37,077 nt of DNA, taken from the NCBI GenBank assembly GCA_030141605.1, contig JAQGDQ010002439.1:1-37077 (forward strand). Reading direction: 5' to 3'. This DNA comes from Tubiluchus corallicola (Eukaryota > Priapulida > Priapulimorpha > Priapulimorphida > Tubiluchidae). Numbering within the stretch: position 1 is the stretch's first letter; every line of letters begins with the position of its first letter. Of this stretch, positions 16,593 through 24,395 are shown one piece after another. The position numbers and the translations under genes are program-made. Under the pieces are notes generated by a model. That model did no database searches. It was not told the DNA's origin and saw only the letters and a program-made list of their open reading frames with translations.

Positions 16593-18197
16593 TTATAGTT
16601 GCGGACCTGCTGCAACAAGAGCTTTTCCCTCTTCGTTGTCAGTGTACTTTTCAAAATTTTTGATAAAGCGCCCTCCAAGATCCTTCGCCTTTTTGTCCCA
16701 CTCCGACACATCTGCATAGGTATCGCGAGGGTCAAGTATCCCCGAGTCAACACCTGGCAAAGAGGTAGGTACATCAAGATTAAATACAGGAATTTTCTTG
16801 AACTCCGCTTTTTCTATTGATCCGTCAAGAATAGCATCTATTATACCGCGCGTATCCTTAATAGATATACGTGTACCTGTTCCATTCCATCCCGTGTTTA
16901 CAAGATAAGCTTCCGCCCCGTGCTCTTCCATTTTCTTAACCAGCTCCTTTCCATATTTTGTTGGATGAAGGGTTAGGAAAGCGGCACCAAAGCACGCAGA
17001 GAAAGTTGGCTGTGGAGAAGTAACACCACGCTCAGTCCCGGCCAACTTAGCAGTAAATCCTGATAGAAAATGATACTTGGTCTGTTCCGGGCTCAACTTA
17101 GATACCGGAGGCAGTACGCCAAAGGCATCAGCCGACAGAAAAATAACTTTGTTAGCGTGCCCCGCCTTGGACACAGGCTTTACAATATTTTCAATATGGT
17201 GTATCGGATAAGAGACACGAGTGTTCTCAGTAGTTGAAGCGTCATCAAAATCTATTTTACCATTAGCATCCACAGTAACGTTCTCAAGAAGAGCATCACG
17301 CTTTATAGCTTTGTAGATATCTGGCTCAGACTCTTTATCCAGCTTGATCGTTTTTGCATAGCAACCACCCTCAAAATTAAAAATACCATCATCATCCCAT
17401 CCGTGCTCATCATCGCCAATAAGCTCACGCTTAGGATCTGTAGAGAGGGTTGTTTTACCGGTACCTGAAAGCCCAAAAAAGATAGCAACCTCTCCATTTT
17501 TGCCCTTGTTTGCAGAGCAGTGCATAGAGGCCATCCCGTTTAGAGGTAGATAATAGTTCATCATAGCAAACATCCCTTTTTTCATCTCACCGCCATACCA
17601 TGTACCCCCAATAATCTGCATCTTCTCCGTAAGGTTAAACACTGTAAACACACTAGAGTTTAATCCTTGCTCTTCCCACTTATCATTTGATGTCTTAGAA
17701 CCATTCATTACTACGAAATCAGGCTCCCCATAAGACTCAAGTTCCTTATCTGTAGGGCGCAGGAACATGTTGGTGACAAAGTGAGCCTGCCATGCAACCT
17801 CCATAATAAAGCGAACTTTCAAGCGTGAGTCTTTGTTAGCTCCCAAAAAAGTATCAACGACAAAAAGCCTCTTCCCAGAAAGCTGCTTTGTTACAAGCTT
17901 TTTAAGATCTTTCCAAACTTCAGGAGTGGTTGGCTTGTTATCATTTGGTGACTCCGGGGATGTCCACCAGATAGAATCTTTACTTACCGCATCTTTAACA
18001 ATAAACTTGTCTTTGGGTGAGCGCCCGGTAAACTCTCCAGTCATAACATTGACAGCGCCAAGCTCTGTTTGCTGTCCACGCTCAAAACCTTTCAACTCGG
18101 GACTCATCTCCTCTTCAAAAAGCTGTTGATAAGATGGATTGTAAACAATTTTATCGACCCCGGTAATACCGTACTTTGTTAAATCTAAACTTTTCAT
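16593..18197 (-). CDS. pckA: Phosphoenolpyruvate carboxykinase (ATP)
   Basis: A 534-residue cytoplasmic enzyme interconverting oxaloacetate plus ATP with PEP, CO2 and ADP. In Bacteroidota it often runs as a CO2-fixing step towards succinate. Visible motifs are the RSPKDKF substrate loop at 59-65, [14 protein letters not shown] at 197-210, the P-loop GLSGTGKTT at 242-250 and the metal-binding [19 protein letters not shown] at 260-278. The remainder covers the C-terminal adenine-binding region. It is the ATP-dependent class by length and P-loop. Monocistronic, with a possible promoter at 18255-18282 and terminator 16541-16573. Intact. Confidence 0.98.
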   Translation of the reverse strand: MKSLDLTKYGITGVDKIVYNPSYQQLFEEEMSPELKGFERGQQTELGAVNVMTGEFTGRSPKDKFIVKDAVSKDSIWWTSPESPNDNKPTTPEVWKDLKKLVTKQLSGKRLFVVDTFLGANKDSRLKVRFIMEVAWQAHFVTNMFLRPTDKELESYGEPDFVVMNGSKTSNDKWEEQGLNSSVFTVFNLTEKMQIIGGTWYGGEMKKGMFAMMNYYLPLNGMASMHCSANKGKNGEVAIFFGLSGTGKTTLSTDPKRELIGDDEHGWDDDGIFNFEGGCYAKTIKLDKESEPDIYKAIKRDALLENVTVDANGKIDFDDASTTENTRVSYPIHHIENIVKPVSKAGHANKVIFLSADAFGVLPPVSKLSPEQTKYHFLSGFTAKLAGTERGVTSPQPTFSACFGAAFLTLHPTKYGKELVKKMEEHGAEAYLVNTGWNGTGTRISIKDTRGIIDAILDGSIEKAEFKKIPVFNLDVPTSLPGVDSGILDPRDTYADVSEWDKKAKDLGGRFIKNFEKYTDNEEGKALVAAGPQL

Positions 18198-18254
18198 AAA
18201 ACGAGACTTTTATAAAATAAATTTGTATGTGTATTATTAAATTTTATCAACAGA

Positions 18255-18282
18255 CAAAGGTAATGAATAAATTAAAAACAAT
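18255..18282 (-). promoter_or_regulatory. Possible pckA promoter
   Basis: Minus-strand TACCTTTG (plus 18255-18262) fits the TAnnTTTG -7 element. ATTG (plus 18279-18282) may be the -33 element, but the spacing is short (16 nt). The start would be ~50 nt upstream of the pckA ATG. Confidence 0.45.
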
Positions 18283-18983
18283 ATGCTACAGAACATGCGC
18301 TAAGAACTGCTAGCACGGATATAGCAGATGATTTTTTGCTATATACCACAAACATGGCAGGCTATAAGGGTAATAACCAGGCATTAAGTAGCAGGTTTTT
18401 GATAGGTATAAAGCAGCGTTAAAAAAATATTAAACTTCACACCAGGTGTGAGCAAGCCATATTTTATCAATATTATAGCTCTGCTTTCAAAAATTAAGCT
18501 CAAGCCACTATATGATAAATTAACCCTATAGAAAACGATTGTATTCTAACCCGAAAAAATCTGATAAAGACACCACAGCTTACTGATAAGCAAATAGTTA
18601 TTTAAAAAAAATATGGCAAACCAAAAGTATCTATAAAAGACACCAAACAAGAAAGTTTTTATGCTCCTTAGAAAAATTCTAAAAACAAACCTTCTTTATC
18701 TAGATTGTTGTGTTTGTACTTCGCAGAGTATGCTTATATTTTTTACTATTTTCCATAGCCCTCTTTTCTTCTCTTTGGTGGTTCTTCTTCATCTACATTC
18801 ACACTCTTTGGGTGCAGAACATATGCTGATTTACCTCCAAAAAACAATCGCTTATCCTTCTGTATGCTTTGATAAGCCTCATCTCTGAAAATTTAAAATA
18901 ACACTTTATACTGTTGCGATTTTAAAACTTTAATATCTTCTACTCTGCCATAATTTCATGTTGCATAACTAGTTTAATTACAC
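18283..18983. other. Gene-poor stretch between pckA and xerD
   Basis: About 700 bp with no intact gene. A minus-strand frame at about 18745-18900 reads FRDEAYQSIQKDKRLFFGG and on to a charged tail ending KRRKEGYGK before two stops. It is stop-bounded upstream and has no start codon, so it may be a coding remnant of unknown origin. A 75-codon plus-strand open frame over the same place is its shadow and has no resemblance to a protein family. Confidence 0.4.
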
Positions 18984-19889
18984 TTACGACCTTGGGTGAT
19001 GACGGTTAACTGTATCTTTCAGATAATCTTTATTAAGATGTGTGTAAATTTCAGTGGTAAGTATCGACTCATGCCCAAGCATTTTCTGTACAACCCTCAA
19101 ATCTGCACCACCCTCAATAAGCTGTGAAGCAAAAGAGTGCCTGAAAGTATGAGGGCTGACATTTTTTCTCAGGTTAGCTCTCACTGCCAAGTTTTTTATA
19201 ATAGTGAGAATCATTACTCTGCTAAGCTTCTGCCCTCTTCTGCTGAGAAAAAGAATATCTTCACATCCATCATCTATGTCAAGTTTTCCTCTTTCCTGCC
19301 TCATATACCTGTTAACCTCCTTCACCGCTTTCTTACTTATTGGCACTATCCGCTCTTTGTCAGCTTTACCCAAAATTTTGACAAATCCACGCTTAAAGTG
19401 CAAGCTTGTTAGTTTTAGGTCAATTAGCTCTGAGACTCTCAGTCCACAGCTATAAAGCACTTCCACTATTGCCTTATTACGCTGACCTTCAGACTTTGTG
19501 AGATCTACCGCATTTAGCAACCGCTCTATTTCATCCTTACTCAGCACCTCAGGTAGTTTTCGACCAACCGGAGGAGCCTCCAAGAGAGAGGTGGGGTCAC
19601 TATCAACAATACCCTCTATTAGTAAATACTTGTAAAAAGATTTTACCCCGGATATTGTACGTGCCTGTGATCTAGGGCTAACGCCATGCTCACTAAGCCA
19701 CTTTGTAAATCCTTTTAAATGTCCTACTTTCACTCCTTCTGGTGGAACAATAGTGTCAGTCGCTTTTTCTCCCAAAAATGCTATCAGTTTGTTGATATCA
19801 TTCATGTACGCTTTTACCGAGTTTTTAGATAAGGATTTCTCCAATATCAAAAACGATTCATAACATTCTTTGTTTTTGGTCCAGTCCAT
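18984..19889 (-). CDS. xerD: Tyrosine recombinase XerD
   Basis: A 301-residue tyrosine recombinase that resolves chromosome dimers at dif together with XerC and FtsK. The N-terminal SAM-like core-binding domain (~1-105) precedes the catalytic domain. All catalytic residues are present: R151 (CGLRVSEL), K175 (LGKADKER), H247 and R250 (PHTFRH), H273 (LGHES) and Y282 (TEIYTHL). The length is normal for Xer proteins. An integron or phage integrase is unlikely, because the gene sits in a housekeeping context divergent from aroQ. XerD rather than XerC is chosen on overall similarity and context. ftsK, its activator, is ~4.5 kb away on the same strand. Confidence 0.93.
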   Translation of the reverse strand: MDWTKNKECYESFLILEKSLSKNSVKAYMNDINKLIAFLGEKATDTIVPPEGVKVGHLKGFTKWLSEHGVSPRSQARTISGVKSFYKYLLIEGIVDSDPTSLLEAPPVGRKLPEVLSKDEIERLLNAVDLTKSEGQRNKAIVEVLYSCGLRVSELIDLKLTSLHFKRGFVKILGKADKERIVPISKKAVKEVNRYMRQERGKLDIDDGCEDILFLSRRGQKLSRVMILTIIKNLAVRANLRKNVSPHTFRHSFASQLIEGGADLRVVQKMLGHESILTTEIYTHLNKDYLKDTVNRHHPRS

Positions 19890-20177
19890 CGCATTTTTTT
19901 TAGTTTTTAATTTTTAGTAATAATTTTAATTAGCTTTGGCCAAAGACAAAAAGTTTTAATTTAGTGAAGTAAAATACTTTAAGTCTATTCTGCTTTAGTC
20001 ATAGGTTACGTCTTTCTATATCAGACTGCAGCCATGTTAATAATTTAGTAAAAATAGCAAACTTTTATTTAGAATGAAACATATTGATCGTAAAATAATA
20101 TAAAACCACTCATTAATAATAGTTATTCTGCTATTAGCATGATACTACCTGGTGATTGAATAATTAATTTATGCCAA

Positions 20178-20603
20178 ATGAAAATTGTTGTAATAAACGG
20201 AGTCAACCTTAATCTTCTCGGTATAAGAGATAAAGAAACTTATGGCAAGTTGCCATTTGATAGCTACTACGCGAAACTGATAAAGATATTTCCTAATATT
20301 GAGTTGTCCTATTTTCAATCCAATGTAGAAGGGGAAATTATTAATAAACTTCATGATGTCGGATTTTCTGTAGATGGAGTTGTCTTGAATGCCGGAGCGT
20401 ATACCCATACATCCATTGCCATACGCGATGCTATTTCTTCAATTAGCAGTCCGGTTGTAGAGGTTCACATGTCCAATATCTTAACACGTGAAAGTTTTCG
20501 CCACGAGTCTGTTATAGGGCCTGTGTGCAAAGGTAGCATAATGGGTTTTGGCATGGATTCGTACCGGCTAGGGATTGAGAGCTTTATTAAAATGCGGAAA
20601 TAA
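20178..20603 (+). CDS. aroQ: 3-dehydroquinate dehydratase, type II
   Basis: A 141-residue type II dehydroquinase, third step of the shikimate pathway (3-dehydroquinate to 3-dehydroshikimate). Signatures are INGVNLNLLGIRDKETYG at 5-22 with the catalytic tyrosine in the flexible loop, VVLNAGAYTHTSIAIRDAI (substrate-binding Asn and the conserved His), and VEVHMSNILTRESFRHESVI with the second active-site histidine. The C-terminal GFGMDSYRLG segment is typical. It is divergent from xerD and followed 48 bp later by pyk on the same strand, suggesting co-transcription. Confidence 0.97.
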   Translation: MKIVVINGVNLNLLGIRDKETYGKLPFDSYYAKLIKIFPNIELSYFQSNVEGEIINKLHDVGFSVDGVVLNAGAYTHTSIAIRDAISSISSPVVEVHMSNILTRESFRHESVIGPVCKGSIMGFGMDSYRLGIESFIKMRK

Positions 20604-20651
20604 CATGCAAGCAGGTAATTATATAAAAAGTAAAAAAAAATTAAGTTGCAT

Positions 20652-22097
20652 ATGAAAAGGAAGAAACATACAAAGGTTGTCGCCACTATATCTGACAAAA
20701 AGTGTGACCTGGACTTTATTCGCACCCTGTACAATGCAGGGATGAATGTTGTAAGAATAAACACTGCACACCAAACGCCTGATACCGCGAAAATGGTTGT
20801 CGATAATGTAAGGAAAATATCGGACTCTATCGCAATCTTAATAGACACCAAAGGCCCAGAGGTGAGAATTGAAGGAGTAGATACTCCCATGAAGGTAAAA
20901 AAGGGGGATACTGCTCTTGTAAAAGGGGGAGAGGGGAAGTCAGAGCAAGGGCTTATTCATGTTGATTATGATGGTTTTTCAAAGAACATAGAAGTTGGCG
21001 ACTCCATACTTATAGATGATGGTGAGCTGGAACTGAAGGTAACAGGAAAAAGGGATAACAACACTGTGGAGACAGTTATTGGCAACGACGGAGAGATAAG
21101 GAACAAGAAAAGTGTCAATGTGCCAGGTGTATATATGGCACTGCCTGCAATTACTGAGAAAGATAAACTTTTCATCGAATGGGCAGTGGATAACGATATT
21201 GATTTTATTGCCCACTCATTTGTGAGAGATAAAGAAGATGTGCTAGCAGTTCAAAAAATACTTAATGACAAAGGAGGCAATATTAAAATTATTGCGAAGA
21301 TTGAGAGTCCTGACGGTGTCAACAATATAGACAGCATATTAAACCACGCCTACGGAATAATGGTCGCAAGAGGAGATCTAGGTATTGAAATACCATCCGA
21401 AAAGATTCCCGGCATACAGAGATTGCTGGTGAGAAAGTGTGTGGAAAGAAAGAAGCCTGTTATTATAGCCACTCAAATGTTGCATAGCATGATTAATAAT
21501 CCCAGGCCAACACGCGCCGAGGTTAGTGATGTTGCCAATGCTATCTTTTATCGCACTGACGCAATAATGCTTTCGGGAGAAACGGCTTATGGCGATTACT
21601 CTGTTGAGGCTATGAATGTGATGACCAATATTGCGCTGGAAGTTGAATCGTCAAAAGATCATCGTAATGATTTGCCGGTGCTGCGTGGTAGTAAAGATAC
21701 AACTGCAATATTAGCAGAGGCTGCTGTGTCTGCTGCAAAAGAGCTTAATGCAAAAGCTATTGTTACCGATACTCTTACAGGAAGAACCGCCCGCTACTTA
21801 TCGGCTTTTAGAAGCGACAAGCCCGTTTATGCCAAGTGTCATAGTGGAAGAGTAAAGAGAGAGCTCGCCTTGTCGTACGGAGTATATTCCGATGAGATGG
21901 AGGTTAAAGAGAACAAAGATAAGCTTATAAGGCATGCGCTAAGTGACCTTGTTAAAAGCAAATGCTTATATAAGTCCGATCAAGTGGTTTATGTAGGGGG
22001 CGGATTTGGAGTGGGTGGAGGTACTACATTTATGGAAATTGCCGATGTAGGCAGAATGACAACTATGAATAAAACCGGGCAATTGGGTGGTGAATAA
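20652..22097 (+). CDS. pyk: Pyruvate kinase
   Basis: A glycolytic enzyme converting PEP and ADP to pyruvate and ATP. I start it at ATG 20652 (481 residues). A TTG two codons earlier is open but less likely. Motifs are NVVRINTAH at ~31-39, ILIDTKGPEVRIEG, the active-site signature running from IIAKIESPDGVNN to IMVARGDLGIEIP with the catalytic Lys in AKIE, and ATQMLHSMINNPRPTRAEVSDVANAI. The B domain (~70-165) and the C-terminal regulatory domain are complete. A strong terminator follows at 22225-22259, so the aroQ-pyk unit ends here. Confidence 0.97.
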   Translation: MKRKKHTKVVATISDKKCDLDFIRTLYNAGMNVVRINTAHQTPDTAKMVVDNVRKISDSIAILIDTKGPEVRIEGVDTPMKVKKGDTALVKGGEGKSEQGLIHVDYDGFSKNIEVGDSILIDDGELELKVTGKRDNNTVETVIGNDGEIRNKKSVNVPGVYMALPAITEKDKLFIEWAVDNDIDFIAHSFVRDKEDVLAVQKILNDKGGNIKIIAKIESPDGVNNIDSILNHAYGIMVARGDLGIEIPSEKIPGIQRLLVRKCVERKKPVIIATQMLHSMINNPRPTRAEVSDVANAIFYRTDAIMLSGETAYGDYSVEAMNVMTNIALEVESSKDHRNDLPVLRGSKDTTAILAEAAVSAAKELNAKAIVTDTLTGRTARYLSAFRSDKPVYAKCHSGRVKRELALSYGVYSDEMEVKENKDKLIRHALSDLVKSKCLYKSDQVVYVGGGFGVGGGTTFMEIADVGRMTTMNKTGQLGGE

Positions 22098-22224
22098 ATG
22101 AAAGTTTTGATATAAATAAATGTTACTGTTTTGCAAAAATCTCAAAGCAAGCGGGAGTGATAACCTTACGACTCTTTTGCAGTGCGGGGGAAAAGGAGCA
22201 CTATCTCATAAACTGTGTAAATAG

Positions 22225-22259
22225 AAAATGCCGAGGGTTGCAACCCTCGGCATTTTTTT
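22225..22259 (+). terminator. Intrinsic terminator after pyk
   Basis: A near-perfect palindrome AAATGCCGAGGGTT/AACCCTCGGCATTT followed by a T run. Its right half (AACCCTCGGCATTTTTTT) recurs on the far side of the IS256-family pseudogene at 23487-23504. Confidence 0.92.
22242..22259 (+). repeat. Left copy of 18-bp direct repeat flanking the IS256-family pseudogene
   Basis: AACCCTCGGCATTTTTTT, identical to 23487-23504. The similarity continues for ~5 bp (GTTTA) with one extra base in the right copy. It coincides with the 3' half of the pyk terminator. Confidence 0.85.
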
Positions 22260-22285
22260 GTTTAATTTTAAAACTTTAGACAGTA

Positions 22286-23479
22286 ATGAAAAAAGAAGAT
22301 TTATTAAATGATGATTTCCTTGAACAATTTAATTCAGGGGAAGAGCTCAATGGTTTTTACAAGAGCTCCAAAAACGAGGCATTGAAAAGATGCTTGAAGG
22401 AGAACTCGATGGTCATTTAGGCTATGATAAGAATCAAAAATCGGATAATCAGAATGCCCGCAATGGCTATTCAAGAAGAGAGTCCGAACCACTCTGGGAG
22501 AATCCAACATTCAGGTTCCCCGAGACCGTGATCTTCGTTTAATCCGATGATTGTACCCAAAGGAGGGAACATGGTCGATGGCTTAGAGAATATCATTGTT
22601 TCGTTTTATGCTAAAGGAATGAGTAATAGCGATATTGAAGAGCAAATTCGGGAGCTATACGGTTTTGAAGTTTCCACATCCACCATATCAAGGATTACCG
22701 ATTCAGTCACCAACGACATTGTAGCGTGGCAGAACCGACCTCTGGAAACTGTATACCTAATTGTTTGGATGGATGGCATTGTATTTAAAGTGCGGGAGAA
22801 CTCTAAGGTCGTCAACAAAACCGTTTACATTGCCGTAGGACTTCGCAGAGATGGGAAAAAAGAGGTTCTTGGCTTATGGTTGGGCAAGAGTGAGTCCGCT
22901 GCCTTTTGGATGAACGTACTTACCGATATGAAAGCTCGTGGAGTTAACGATATCCTGATTACGGCAATAGATAACTTGAATGGTTTTACAGATACTATCC
23001 GAACTGTTTTCCCTGAATCTAAAACACAAATATGTGTTGTTCATCAAATCCGTAACGCAAGCAGATACGTGGTTTGGAAAGATAAAAAGGCATTTACAAA
23101 AGATATGAAGCAAATCTATAATGCCCCTACAAAAGAGGCTGCAAAAGCAGCTTTAGAAGATTTTGCATCAGCTTGGGAGGATAAATACTCTTACGCAATT
23201 AAAAGCTGGCGAGACAACTGGGAAGACCTAACAGTATTCTTTGAGTTTCCGCTGGAAATCAGAAAGATAATTTATACAACCAACCTGATTGAGAATCTCA
23301 ACGGAAAAATCAGAAAATACACAAAAAACAAACTTTCATTCCCGTCAGACCAGGCTGTAATGAAATCTGTATTTTTGGCAACCAGAGAAGCAACTAAAAA
23401 ATGGTCAATGCCAATCAGAAACTGGGGCATTGTCTTGAATCAGTTCTTAGTTATATTTGAAAAAAGGGTCCAGCTATAA
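22286..23479 (+). pseudogene. IS256-family transposase, frameshifted
   Basis: A mutator-type DDE transposase of ~397 codons if unbroken. It starts at ATG 22286 (KKEDLLNDDFLEQFNSGEEL). A one-base deletion near 22350 moves the frame to LQELQKRGIEKMLEGELDGHLGYDK. A second shift near 22474 moves it to [18 protein letters not shown], and a third near 22530 to SFNPMIVPK. From 22547 the frame is open to the stop (310 residues). The catalytic region looks intact: [12 protein letters not shown] (first Asp), [12 protein letters not shown] (second Asp), VHQIRN and [14 protein letters not shown] (Glu). It ends with the family-typical FEKRVQL. Because the N-terminal DNA-binding part is out of frame, the element is probably inactive. 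No terminal inverted repeats were recognised. Confidence 0.92.
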
Positions 23480-23486
23480 ATAGCCA

Positions 23487-23504
23487 AACCCTCGGCATTT
23501 TTTT
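23487..23504 (+). repeat. Right copy of 18-bp direct repeat flanking the IS256-family pseudogene
   Basis: Identical to 22242-22259. It lacks the left arm of the hairpin, so it is not a terminator on its own. It lies 7 bp beyond the transposase stop codon. Confidence 0.85.
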
Positions 23505-23555
23505 AGTTTACACACTTTGTGAAACAGTGTCGGAAAAGGATATTAACACGGCCCC

Positions 23556-24206
23556 CTAACGCATATCTATAACTTCAACACCCGGATAGTCTTCAGGTTC
23601 AAACCTGAAGTATGAGTCCGAAAGGTTAGTATCGGTTTTCATAGATTTTACCTCTATAGAATAGATGTTGCCACCCTTACCAAATGTCTGCGCCTTTATA
23701 ATCATATAATTATCTTTGCCAATAAACAGACGCATTTTTGAGAAGTCCTTATCATCATTTTCTGGAAAAATATCAATGATATACGCCTTCTCCCCATTTA
23801 TTAATTTTTCATCTACATATTTATAGTTAAACCCCTCTTTATATGCTGTAAATATGTTTGCAGGATTTAGAAAGCCATCGTCATCAGCATCTACTTCCGT
23901 AATACTTACCTCTTCCGCTTCACTCATATAATTCCATGCAGTTACCCCGTTGGAGAAAATCTCCATCCCCAGTATAGGCATGTTCAACCTGTATAGCTCC
24001 CCTTTAATTGCCACTGTCCCTTTATTAGAATCACTTACCCCTCCCCCGGCGCTTTTCAGTTCAAAATCAAACTCTACCTGAATTGTCGAATACTCCTTTA
24101 TCCTTTTATGCAGTTCGTTAAGAATTCTTTCTGCCTTTTGATCCTTTTGCCCAAAGGCCCACATTGCGAATATTAAAGACAAGATTAGCAGCACATATTT
24201 TTTCAT
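23556..24206 (-). CDS. LolA-like outer-membrane lipoprotein carrier protein
   Basis: A 216-residue exported protein with signal peptide MKKYVLLILSLIFAMWAFG and likely cleavage near residue 19. The mature part follows the LolA/LolB half-barrel pattern: ERILNELHKRIKEYSTIQVEFDFEL, GTVAIKGELYRLNMPILGMEIFSNGVTAWNYM, EVSITEVD, NGEKAYIIDIFPE and FSKMRLFIGKDNYMIIKAQTF. LolA proteins ferry lipoproteins across the periplasm. This Bacteroidota branch is usually annotated LolA-like and commonly lies next to ftsK, as here (190 bp downstream of it, same strand). The specific cargo is not known. Intact. The IS256-family pseudogene lies just past its 3' end. Confidence 0.85.
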   Translation of the reverse strand: MKKYVLLILSLIFAMWAFGQKDQKAERILNELHKRIKEYSTIQVEFDFELKSAGGGVSDSNKGTVAIKGELYRLNMPILGMEIFSNGVTAWNYMSEAEEVSITEVDADDDGFLNPANIFTAYKEGFNYKYVDEKLINGEKAYIIDIFPENDDKDFSKMRLFIGKDNYMIIKAQTFGKGGNIYSIEVKSMKTDTNLSDSYFRFEPEDYPGVEVIDMR

Positions 24207-24260
24207 CTGTGTATATTTTAATTTTCAATAATCCCTCATCGTGCAAAATGATCACCACTT

Positions 24261-24384
24261 GAACCCTTTACAAAACCCATCTTTTTATTAGCGCCTTCGT
24301 AAAGGCTCTCTTCGAGCTCTCATTTTGCTAAAAGCTTTCATTCAATAACCCAGATAGCTATTTAAAAAAGCTTTGTAAATGCTA
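24261..24384 (-). repeat. R2 MITE-like repeat, copy 3 (diverged, inverted)
   Basis: The reverse complement begins GCATTTACAAAGC, contains CAAAATGAGAG, and ends AATAAAAAGATGGGTTTTGTAAAGG, which closely resembles the right end of copy 2 (TTAAAAAGATGAGTTTTGCAAAGG). The middle is diverged. It fills most of the gap between ftsK and the lolA-like gene. Confidence 0.45.
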
Positions 24385-24395
24385 ACAGGACCATT

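Noticed and set aside
20646-20651. TTG start two codons upstream for pyruvate kinase
   Set aside because: The ATG at 20652 gives the normal N-terminus of the family, and a TTG start adds nothing.
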